Shown in pieces: positions 48,615 to 64,000 of a stretch of 64,000 bases of DNA. The DNA is from Pseudovirgaria hyperparasitica (Eukaryota > Ascomycota > Dothideomycetes > Acrospermales > Acrospermaceae): contig NW_022985560.1 in NCBI RefSeq assembly GCF_010093815.1, positions 59,501 to 123,500 on the forward strand, in the 5' to 3' direction. The translations under genes were made by a program, and so were the position numbers. Each line of letters begins with the position of its first letter. Position 1 is the first letter of the stretch. The notes under the pieces were generated by a model. The model ran no database searches. It was not told the DNA's origin and saw only the letters and a program-made list of their open reading frames with translations.

Positions 48615-51600
48615 TTAGAAGTAGATCGCGTCTAATTATTATTTCTACCTTAATAACTATAGCGGATCTATAGTACTTCCTTTTATACTTATAACTTTCT
48701 TTACTAATATATTGGAATTCTAGATAGATTTAATTAAGTCTTTAAGGGTTTTCTTAGTTTCTTAGACGTTTATTTAGATTACTTAATACCCGCTCTAATT
48801 CCCACAGAGAATCACCGAAAGTATCCTAGCTTCTAGCATTCTATTAGATAACTAGTCTTATAGTATCTAAAGTATAGTATAGTCTAACTTATACCAACTA
48901 TCTACGTCATTCTATAACAATTTCTTATAATCTTTACACCACGATAGAGGATTAGCTTTATTCTCTCTTCTAGCTTTATATAAGATTTTAAAGTTAAATA
49001 TTAATATCTACTTAGCCTAATATACTTATTAGTAATTAAGAACCTTAGTTAATATAAAGTAACGTAGATTTATATAATCTAATAATAATTTAATCTAATA
49101 TATAGAGCCTTCTAAATAATATCGCTATTACTTAAAACTCTTAATAATTATAAGTAGTTTCTAGTCGTACGTGTTATAACGCGTCTCTATATCCGCTATT
49201 TTATAGAAAAAGAAAGCGACTAGATACTATTATACCTTATCTTTCGTATCTTTATACGGTTAACTAATAATTCTAGTAATTATAAATTCTAACGTGTTAG
49301 TTTTAATCTAAATATACTTCTTAGAATTAAAATACCTAAGAATCGGCGTAGTTATAAAGTAATTCTTTAATGATTAGAACGTATCTCGCGCTTCTAGTAT
49401 TAACTATATCCTAACTAACTTAGCTTTATACTATACTCGCCTATCTATAGAGATTTTACTACTATTCTCTATAAGTTTATTAAGCGGCGCCGTAATTCGT
49501 AAGAAGTCTATAATAAATTTATAATAATAGTTTATAAAACCTATAAATATTCTAATTTAACGTATAGTAGTAGGTTCTAGCTATTCTATAATGGTCTTTA
49601 TACGCTCCGGCTCTATTTTTAGACCGCTATATATTATAATAAAGCTAAGAAACCTAACTTCTTATTAGTAAAACTCACATTTAGATAATTTTACATAGAG
49701 TTTATACTACCTTAGATAATTTAGTACCAATTTTATATATTCTTTATAATTCTATATACTATCAGAGTAAATTAGTATATTATTAAGATAAACTACATAA
49801 ATCACGTTAAGTAATCCTACAAGTATAGTATTAATATATTCTTAAAACGCTTCTAGCGTATTTATTAGCCCGAATAGTATAATAGTATACTTAAAATAAC
49901 TATATCTAGTCCGAAATGCGGTTTTCTACTTATCTCTATAATAAATTTAAAGCCGGTAATATATATCTTATAAATCTAGCTTTATAAAGTACTTTACCTT
50001 TATTAATTAGTCTAAAGATTTACTAACTAGCGGTAATAGATAACGATTCTTCTTAGTTACTATATTTAGTATCTAATAGTTAACGTATAGACGTAAACTT
50101 CTCTCTTTCTTTTTTATAAAGAGAATAGATATACTAGCTAATAATATACTATAATATATCTAGCCTCTTCCGAGGTATTCTTTAATATATTTATAAAGAA
50201 CTTTAAGTTCTAGTCTTAAAAGTAGGTAAAGTAGGCTATAAGGGACGTCTACTCCCTCTTCGAGCTTAATCTTTAGCTTATATAGCCTGTAATTAGGGAG
50301 AAGTAATATATCTCCTACTAAAAACATATCCGCATACTATGAATATACGTTAGATAGCGTGTCTTTACTCTAATTATTACTATTATTCTTATCTTTATCG
50401 ATAATTAATAAGGACGTAAGATAGATTAGTAATAATCGGGTCCGTATAGCGAGGTTCTATACCTTCTTACTAATAGTTATAACTTACTAGTATAATTTAC
50501 TATAGTATTATTAGAACGTTAATATCTCCTTCTAAAAATTAAGAATAGAGTTTAGGTATCTAAGCTAAGGTATCCCTAGAATTATATTCTATTAGCTAAT
50601 ATTAGCCACGATAAATTTATTAGATATCTACTATTTTATTATCTTTAAGTTATGAACTTCGTAATTCGTTATAGCTTTATCTAAAATTCTAACTTTATAT
50701 CTATTAACTACGATAGTTTAGCTAACTTTACTAAGATTATATAATAATCTATACTCCTTTACGAGAATCGATAAAATATAGTTATCTTCTATACTAGTAT
50801 CTATAAGAGCCTATATAGTTTTATTACTATTTACTATAGGTAATAAAACTTTTAGTAATATTAGGTCTTTACTTACTAGAAGGCGCTACGACTCCTTCTA
50901 AGTATATATAATTTAGCTAAGAACGCGGTTAGGTCTCGTATACTAGCCTATTCTTTTTTTAGATTCTTATAGTTAGGTAAAATATATTCTATTTCTCTAT
51001 ACTTATAGTAACGAAGTATACTATAATTCTACTATTTTATAATAGACGTTATATTTAAGTCTATACCTTATCCTTTTCCACGTTAAGAAGTACCACCTTA
51101 ATTATTTTAGTATCCTCTTAACGCGTTTCTACCCCAATTTACACTCTTCTAGTACTAATCACAGTAAGGTTACTCTTAATCGAATATATTCAATCAACCT
51201 TATTTCTAACCCGTATAGGGTTCGTCAGTTTTACCTAGAGAGCCACGTTCCTTAAGGATACAGTAGTATTTATTAGCTTTCTTCTCTAATTTATATAGAT
51301 AGTTAAAACTTAATAATACTATTTCTAGTCTTTTATAGATTAACGGAAGTAGTACTTCGCGAAACTAGAATATATAAATATTTTCCTATAGCGTAGGGAT
51401 ATTATTCTATAGGTTTTAGAGGTATTATAGTAGTTAAGTAGATATCTAGTTCGGTTATTATACTATACTTCTTAACTTAGATAGTACCTTTCTTTTACGT
51501 TCTCTATCTGTTCCGAGGGTATTTAGTATAAATATAGCTAAATATTTCTAGGTTATCGTAGATAGTAGCTATACTTCCTTCTATCTATTCTATTAATTAC

Positions 51601-52295
51601 GGGATTATAAGTCTAGATATCGTTCTATAAACGAAATATATTATACTTTAGTAGAAAAGAGTAGAGGGTTATTAAGGAAGTACTTTTTATAGTCTCTCTT
51701 CTAGTCTTTCTACTCCTTTTAGTTCTTCCCTATAAATATAGTCGGGTCTTTAGATTTTGGTATATCTAGGGAAGAAGTAGAGTAAATCGGTAACGAAGCG
51801 GCCGGGTATATAGTAGATTATTATAACTCTAATAGTAGGTAAACTAATTCCGCCTAAATTAGTATAGAAAGTCGTCTATCTACTATCGTTCGGCGTAGTT
51901 CTTTAAGAGACTCCTTAAGTTCTCGTCTCTTTATAAGGAGTTTCGCGTATTCTATCTATTCTTTAAGAGTTTAAATCTCTTAAGCCTAATTCGTAATATA
52001 TTTCTAAAGTTTAGTAATAGTTTATTATAATACCTTACGTGGCTCCGCTATAACTTATTATCTAGCTTTATATTATTAGAAGTTACTTAGCGTCTCTACT
52101 ATTTCTTTATCTAAAAGCTCTATAATTTAGTCTAATATTTCTACTTCTTAGTTAGAAACGGCTAGGATTAATACTAATTATAGAGAATCTCTATTATTTA
52201 ATATAGTATTACTTATCCCTATAGTAGATCGTGTTAACCTTCTTAGTTCTAGTTAGACTATCTTAACTATAGTACTATATAGAGAGTAATTTAAA

Positions 52296-52523
52296 TATAA
52301 GAATAGAGTTATTAGAGAGTAGTATAGTTAGATAGAATAATAGGGTATATTCTATTATAGAACGAATTACTACTAAACCCTTTTAGTAGAAATCTAAGAG
52401 TATATATATAAAGGGACGCTGATCTATCTAGTACGTAACTATTTACCGCCCTTTACATTACCTTCTAACCCTATTAGCTAAGGTACGTGTAGATCGGGTT
52501 CTATCTAAGGCTAAGTTCTAACA
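52296..52523 (-). repeat. 5' LTR of family 3 copy A
   Basis: 228-bp partner of 39717-39944, followed by the target duplication TTAAG. Confidence 0.9.
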
Positions 52524-52953
52524 TTAAGGGCCGTGTTATTATTCTAGAGCTTATTCTTCTCTTTAATATTAGCTAAATCTCCGTAAACTAGAGTAGAGTT
52601 ATTAATATTACTAGGTATCTTACTTAGTAAGGCTAGAGAGTCGCTTAATAAGGGTATAGACTTAGCTATAGAGGGCGCTAGTAGTATATTTTTACGCCTT
52701 GTCGCTATCTTCATAGCCCTTAATATCTTATCTATACTATTTTAGAGCGCCTTTAACGTAGATATACGTGGCTATAGTCTAGAAGGTAGTAGTAGAGGTT
52801 CTATTAAGTTATTCTATCTAAATTATATATCTCTACGTAACTTAGAAGGTATAATAGATAACGTAAAATAGTTAAAAAGATACTAATATATAGCTAATAT
52901 CATATAATACTAATATATAATAGGTATTTTAATAGTTATATAAGTATTCATTA

Positions 52954-53052
52954 ATAATGTCGTAAAATGTTAATTATATATAAAAACGCGTGTTGGTGAC
53001 ATAGCGCAGCATCAGGCGCCAAGCTTTCCCATGCAACTATGGATATACGGAT
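52954..53052 (-). repeat. Right terminal inverted repeat, 99 bp
   Basis: Inverted partner of 36736-36834. Its outer edge lies 310 bp before the start codon of the next gene. Confidence 0.95.
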
Positions 53053-53362
53053 CACCCGTCAAGCGCCCGTGCGCAAGCTTGTCAATGTCCTGTCCTCAGG
53101 GCTATGCGAAATAACATAGCAGCGATTTCTGCGACATCGTTCGGCATGAAGTATCAAATACCTAATCGCAGTAACAATCACTTTTTGTAACGCTCCTACC
53201 CATCACGTTCACCCTTTTCTTCCTACCTACCTTAAGCAACATTGGAACACAACCTCTCCGCCATTCTTGTAACCCGCTCCAGCCCGATTTTGTTCACCAC
53301 GTAGCCATATTGGGCGCCAGCCCTGCACATCTTCCTAGACTGCCATCTTCCTGGAGCGCAAG
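53053..53362 (+). promoter_or_regulatory. Promoter region of the UBA-like gene
   Basis: 310 bp of unmutated sequence between the transposon edge and the start codon. Pyrimidine-rich stretches (about 53200-53270) are typical of fungal core promoters. The transposon has fixed its upstream limit. Confidence 0.45.
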
Positions 53363-55972
53363 ATGTCGAATATAGTCGAACAGGACAAAATCCACGACTT
53401 TATCGCTATCACATGTGCGACCAGTCAAGAAGCCTTAGATCACCTCCAGGTATGCTAGAAGCTCTGACTGGAAGAAAAAATGACTGACTACATCTGCCAC
53501 AGGCGTCGAACCATGATCTCGAGCGTGCGGTTGATATGTTCTACAGTGGCACACTCCAGCAGTCGGTCAGTAGGAGTGGCTCTCTAGCTTCCCATAGAGC
53601 TAGGATTGACGTGTACCAGCAATACAAGTCAACCGCAGACGTGTCTGGTTATGACGACACAGCATTCTCCTCAGATCGATATGGTCACTCGACACAGGAT
53701 GGAAACATTCCCGGTACGTGCCGGTGATGAATGCATTCTTTGGGCTACAGTGGACTTCTATCTCACAAAAGATCTTCAGCCTTTCAGATCGACTCTGTGG
53801 ACGACGCAGGTATGGGATATACTAGTACCGCTCCAACGAGACCACCATCTCGTGTTAGCCATCGCTCTGTCGACTCGGCGATGCACATGGTTCCTTCATC
53901 ATCAGGTGTGTTGGCAGATCCGAGAAAGGTCATGGTCGAAGGCAGGCTGAAGATTTCATAGGGTGTGGCTCTACAATGGGTATATCGGGTCAGGAAAGTG
54001 GAGTCCTTGGTGGTAATATTGCTCCATACTTTGGGCCTCCTACCAAAAATCATTATGACACCAATCAATGGGCGTTGACAATTGCGGGACCTACAGTTTC
54101 CGAGGCCATCCCGGACGTAGAGATCAAATCAAGAAAGCGCGAAGACGATGAGCCAGCATTCATCAAGCCATTGGCTTCCGGCGATTATCTACCAGCTCTT
54201 TTCACGATCCTCGCAAATATTCCCATGGTCCGCAATGCCCTAATATGTCCGGCCTCTGTAGAACAGAATTACGGACATGACGCGAATTGGTGGAGTGGCG
54301 CTACGATACACAACAATGGACCGACTCTGGTCGAAGAGGATTCTCCACGCAAAGCTGCCGCCGACTTCATACGAGAGACGCAAAGACTAGTCGCATTTCT
54401 AGATGGGACGGATCGTTCCTACGGAAGTATAGACGCCCTCGTGCGACTAGATGCCATGCAGAACCCTAATAACCTGTTCGGTACCTCTGTCTCTGAATCT
54501 GAGTCATTGATGGCAAAGTTCCTTGTGGTCTGGGGATCCTCTGTGTCTTTGGTAGCGCCTGACGAAGCGTTCCCGCACCTGTTGTATTCCAGGGTAGTTG
54601 CCCCGGATATTGACCAGAACGTATGGTGCATGAACCTTCAGACGTCAGATGAGTTCCCAAGGAGTGGTGTGCAGACTCTATACGATATATTAGACGAAAT
54701 TGTGTTTGGAGCGGATGAACCAGGTGACCAACCAGGAGAAGAAGCCTTTGCGTCCATAAGTACAGCGGCCGAAACTCTTGTGTTCAAAATTGAGGAATCA
54801 ATATCAAGCACAAAAGGGTTAAGCATGGACATCCCTGAACACATATATATGGACAGGTATCTAGAAAGTAACTTGGATGCTACCGCGCACATGCGACGCG
54901 AGATGATGTCGCACAAGGATCAATTCAGGAAGCTAGATCAACATGTGGAGAGCCTTCACAGCTACCACAGCTCTAAGTCTGGGAAAACGCATAGGCCACT
55001 TGATCTGTTGACCGCAGCCATGCAGGCGTTTCGAAGACCAACCGACCTAGAAAAGGAAGTATATGTAGAGGAGAATAAGTCATCAGGACAGTTGGAGCAT
55101 CTCCCGATTTCAGAGACAGAACATCTATCAATCACCAATCAGTTGCAGGAACGTCACAGGCGGATCGAGCACCGAATAGAATGCAAGTTCTTTAGGGTTT
55201 TTGGTGCTATATCACAGGTGCTAAATAAGCTACAGATTTGAAAGCACGTAGATCCGAAATGGTTGAGGCCTTCAACGACATGTCCGATTTATTGAAAGAT
55301 CTCTGTGAAGATCCCAAAAGGTCACCGAGCGCCCTTTATCACCTTCGAGGTGTAGCCACACAGCCAACTATCGTTTACGTGCTTTGTGATACTATGGATG
55401 TCAACCACGCGGGCCAATGGTGGCGCTTGGAATTCTCGCATGTCAACAGCCCTACCTCTTCAATAAAGAAAAGGAAAGTCAATTTCGGACAGGTGCAAGC
55501 TGCTATTCAGGAGGAGTGTCGCACTGCGCTCCTGGTTTACGCGTCCAAGAACGCTACAGAGGCTGACCTCCTACCTCTACCAACGGCATTACAGGAATTT
55601 GTGACACACGATAATACCTTGTTCGAAGACGAGCGCGCTACAATGGTCACTCCTTCAGCAGATTGGGATGACTCGGCTCGGGGTTTGCAGACTGATGTTG
55701 ACTGGGACTACAACACAGATCGCAACTGGGGTGCGACCTACAACATTAGCAGCGTTAATCCGAGCTCGATCACTGCAGACAGAGTTAGTTCAAGCGATAC
55801 GGAAATGACTGAAGACATGGCCGCCAAGAGTAGGTCAAGTGAGTACATGGACAAATTACTCAAACAAAAGATGGGTGAGCCTGGAGACAAGCTGGAGGCA
55901 TTTCGTACGCAATACATCGAGGAGGACGGATCGGACGTCAAACGGCAGCGCATGTCTGTCGACTCGACCTGA
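53363..55972 (+). CDS. UBA-like ubiquitin-associated protein, about 789 aa (five exons)
   Basis: Proposed exons: 53363-53449, 53503-53713, 53780-53905, 53962-55186 and 55252-55972. Introns are 53, 66, 56 and 65 bp, and all phases agree. The first 46 residues form a UBA-like helical domain (HDFIAITCATSQEALDHLQ joined to ASNHDLERAVDMFYSG), which normally binds ubiquitin. The long middle part (PAFIKPL, YLPALFTILANIPMVRNAL, AADFIRETQRLVAFLDG, then a tryptophan/cysteine stretch) resembles the fungal proteins annotated as ubiquitin-interaction-domain proteins. These look like a ubiquitin-protease fold, but I see no clear catalytic cysteine box. The C-terminal part has coiled, acidic segments and a KKRKVNFG basic string. 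Introns 1 and 2 are convincing. Intron 3 (donor GTGTGT) and intron 4 (donor GTTCTT) were chosen to restore frame and are less certain. A role in ubiquitin signalling is inference. Confidence 0.75.
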
Positions 55973-56769
55973 GATACTACGACACAAGTAAAGATATTAC
56001 AACGCAATCGAAGTGGTTGAGATCTGCACCCCGAACTTAAACATCCTATTGATAGGAGTAAATGCAGAGCCCTAATGGCTCAAGGATGAGTTACAACGCG
56101 CCAATGATGGTACCGGACGGCGTTCTTGATCATGAAGAAATGGCGGCAGAGCCTCTCACATCTCCGATTTGGTCAAACTGTAGAGTTTGTCCCTGTCCCG
56201 TACCTCGCTGTATCGACCAAAAAGCCAGATGGCAGCATCCATGGACATTGCGATCATCCTACATGTTGGTGATTGACTGTAGGCCGTGAAATTCCAATCA
56301 TGATGCTGCACTGATGTAGGCCTGGGTCCATAGATCGCTATCCATGATACGCAGACAAAGCGTACCATGGTATGCAATAGAGATACAATTTTTCACGACA
56401 CTTGTGTTATGCACGACCAAACATACTCTCAGTATTCAAATGCTCGGTAATTAGTGGTTCGCTTGGTGCTAACGCCGTAGAATTAGTCTAGCGTCATTTG
56501 TCGCGTCGGCGTCATCGGCGACTTATTGGTGCGAGCAGTGGTAGATCCGAACAACGCCCGCGCGTTTCTCCCGTCTGCATTGATGATGCTCTGTAAGCTG
56601 TAATTAGCTACATGAGACGATTCCTTCTAGGGCCGTTCGCTGCAGATATCTCATCTTCAACGTTCCACGCCCTTGACCACCAACTTGAAGGCGCTCTCGC
56701 CCCCCTCAAATCGTAGATCGCATAACATCTCCAGCGCTTCCGACAAAAGTGTCGTCTATACCCTGGGAT
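55973..56769. other. Intergenic region between the UBA-like gene and the ABC transporter gene
   Basis: About 800 bp, normal composition, both neighbours on the plus strand. It contains the terminator of the first and promoter of the second. Short frames here (for example 56062-56289) have no family resemblance. Confidence 0.5.
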
Positions 56770-62712
<5,943 letters not shown>

Positions 62713-64000
62713 GAGATACAAGCCAACATACATAACGGTATACAGCAGAATGAGGCCTAAAAGTTCAAGAGGCGGAAGCCCGTGGTTTGACGTGTACCTA
62801 ACAACATGGTATCTAACCTGACCTCGAAGGAGTGTTTAAGTATGTGGCAAGGAATTTTCAGATCATCATAATGGGATGGGATAGACCAGACGTAGATAAT
62901 GTCCCGGGTACCACTTCTCATGAGATCTGAGATGCAAAGTGCATCATCATGTTACCAAATTGATTATAATAAATAATAGTAGTAGTATTAGTCTTATCAC
63001 CATTCTAGAGTCCCATCACCCAAAAAGGTTTGACCATGAGAACAAGGCATAACCAGTAGTATAGCTACGCAATCGAGGTACCAGTGATTACCAACCATAT
63101 AGTGGTACTAGTCATGAATTATGAGTTCCAAGTCGCGATGATATACATACATATAGATCGATTGATATCTCCCACCCAGTAGTCTCTAGTATTATAGATG
63201 CCAGAAAGTGGATATATACATACTTTAGTCTATCTAGTGTATAAACAACAACCTCTCTCGTGTCATGAGTACGGTGACTGATGAGGATGGATGTAGTACA
63301 AGTTCGTTAGCTCTAGTGACATGCCTTTGATTATACGAATGTGTATATGCTCTTAATGTGCGCTTGACGTACTCTTGACGTACTCTTGACGTACTCTTGA
63401 CATACTCTTGACATACTCTTGACATACTCTTGACATACTCTTGATGTACTCTTGACCATAGTTCGTGTACAAATCATGTGCATCTTAAACGCATTTCCAG
63501 TGATACAGAACAGTCTTCCGGGAACAGATAGATCCGAGTGTGTACGCACGCAAAAGGCCAGGATTACCATGGTGTCGCAACATCACGAGTTTACATTGCG
63601 AGAAACATCATGCATATGTAAGTTCAATGTGTGTGTACGGTATTTAGACATATATACACCAGCATGTGTATGTACAGAGCAAGCTAGAATGAACTGTCTC
63701 ATACATGATGTTAGACTGTGATGATAGATAGATAGATACTAGCATGAGAAAGAACAGTACTATGCTGCTACAGTGGGGATATGGAGATGCTTTACATTGC
63801 CGCTGAAATCCTTGTTCATATAGGGACATATATCGAGACAGGCAGACAACGAGCACGTAGACCTTAGACCAGAACACATATACCAGGTCAGTTGTGCTGT
63901 AGACGGAAGGCAGCACAGAGCATCGCCGTTTCTATCATAGCACGACCGCAAGCTATACTAACTTTGGGTCGACAAGTCCCACGGCGCGCGATCCTCAATT
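62713..64000. other. Gene-poor flank after the ABC transporter gene
   Basis: About 1.3 kb with the transporter's 3' end and simple repeats but no supported gene. Open frames on both strands near 63.2-63.95 kb arise from the minisatellite or overlap each other and show no family resemblance. Confidence 0.5.
63350..63457. repeat. 11-bp minisatellite, about ten units
   Basis: Near-perfect tandem repeats of CTCTTGACGTA. The unit changes from the CGTA to the CATA form after the fourth unit; four CATA units in a row follow, then a TGTA form. The first two units and the last are degenerate. CGTA/CATA differences are transitions. Confidence 0.95.

Larger units (their letters stand above)
39717..52523 (-). 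mobile_element. Ty3/Gypsy chromovirus-like LTR retrotransposon, family 3 (copy A), RIP-degraded fossil
   Basis: Two 228-bp LTRs (39717-39944 and 52296-52523) flanked by the perfect target duplication TTAAG (39712-39716 and 52524-52528). The coding relics read on the minus strand: gag-like region about 51-52.2 kb, reverse transcriptase about 49.7-50.1 kb, RNase H and integrase below that, and a chromodomain-like end at about 41.8-41.9 kb, which suggests a chromovirus. A purine-rich tract lies beside 39945. The element is interrupted by a LINE (42482-47765), a solo LTR of its own family (48387-48614) and a 225-bp assembly gap. Dozens of breaks; no frame survives. Without the insertions it is about 7.3 kb. 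Age cannot be read from LTR divergence because of RIP. Confidence 0.88.
36736..53052 (+). mobile_element. Tc1-like DNA transposon shell with nested retrotransposons
   Basis: Bounded by 99-bp terminal inverted repeats (36736-36834 and 52954-53052), which differ at only about five positions. The 16.3-kb span is explained by the family 3 Gypsy element at 39717-52523; without it the transposon is about 3.5 kb. A plus-strand transposase relic runs about 37.2-38.06 kb. It shows aspartate codons at 37389 and 37647 and a third catalytic position at 37752, in one frame. The last two are 34 residues apart (D,D34E, Tc1 type). The third acid is now AAG (Lys). About 38.1-39.7 kb and 52.53-52.86 kb look like a second, minus-strand coding relic of unknown kind, which may or may not belong to the transposon. 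A TA target duplication is not evident: the left flank reads TA, the right reads TC. Confidence 0.75.

Noticed and set aside
36736-53052. Giant Starship-like or other cargo-bearing element
   Set aside because: Length and inverted repeats suggested it, but no tyrosine-recombinase captain or cargo genes are visible, and the interior is fully explained by nested retrotransposons with their own target duplications.
36734-53054. TA target duplication of the Tc1-like transposon
   Set aside because: TA is present on the left edge, but the right edge reads TC, so the duplication is not supported.
63331-63570. Repetitive minus-strand frame
   Set aside because: Generated by the 11-bp minisatellite.

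Overview
The window looks like a filamentous ascomycete (Pezizomycotina, perhaps a Dothideomycete; the class is a guess). The host genes have short GT-AG introns, mostly 46-85 bp. They encode standard eukaryotic proteins: XPA/Rad14, Pho88/Snd3, Rpa49 and a Ycf1-type ABCC transporter. The long stretches between them have almost no CA/TG dinucleotides and are full of TA and stop codons. That is the signature of repeat-induced point mutation (RIP). The sequence is therefore a two-speed mosaic: intact gene islands at about 28.9-29.8, 31-36.7 and 53.1-64 kb, set in RIP-destroyed transposons at 1-28.6, 29.8-30.9 and 36.7-53.05 kb.

Left transposon stack (1-25.65 kb). The deepest visible layer is the 3' end of a Ty3/Gypsy element (family 3) whose body lies left of the window. 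A second Gypsy element (family 1, 119-11551, 367-bp LTRs) lies next to it. A third (family 2, 12878-25491, 215-bp LTRs, target duplication GTATA) has inserted inside the 228-bp LTR of the family 3 copy. Family 2 in turn carries a Tad-like LINE on the minus strand (about 18.85-24.13 kb). From 25.65 to 28.65 kb is an unclassified RIP-degraded stretch with a short dispersed repeat.

Middle gene islands. A small intronless protein-kinase-like gene (28927-29778) sits alone in RIP-damaged DNA. Next come three minus-strand housekeeping genes: the XPA/Rad14 repair factor (370 aa), Pho88/Snd3 of the ER (190 aa), and Rpa49 of RNA polymerase I (422 aa).

Right transposon stack (36736-53052). A DNA transposon with 99-bp terminal inverted repeats and a Tc1-like D,D34E transposase relic is the outer shell. 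A full family 3 chromovirus (39717-52523, target duplication TTAAG) is inserted in it. That element itself holds a second LINE (42482-47765, 13-bp target duplication), a solo LTR of its own family (48387-48614, duplication TTAGA), and a 225-bp assembly gap.

Right gene island. A UBA-like, ubiquitin-associated protein gene (five exons, about 789 aa) and an 11-exon ABCC/Ycf1-type vacuolar conjugate transporter (1576 aa) lie in tandem on the plus strand, followed by about 1.3 kb without genes.

The oddest signal is a 33-bp near-perfect palindrome with 15-bp arms (ATTATTAGTTAAGGG and its complement). Seven copies were found by eye. They bracket the coding parts of two unrelated retroelements, the family 1 LTR element and both LINE copies, and carry stop codons in all six frames.
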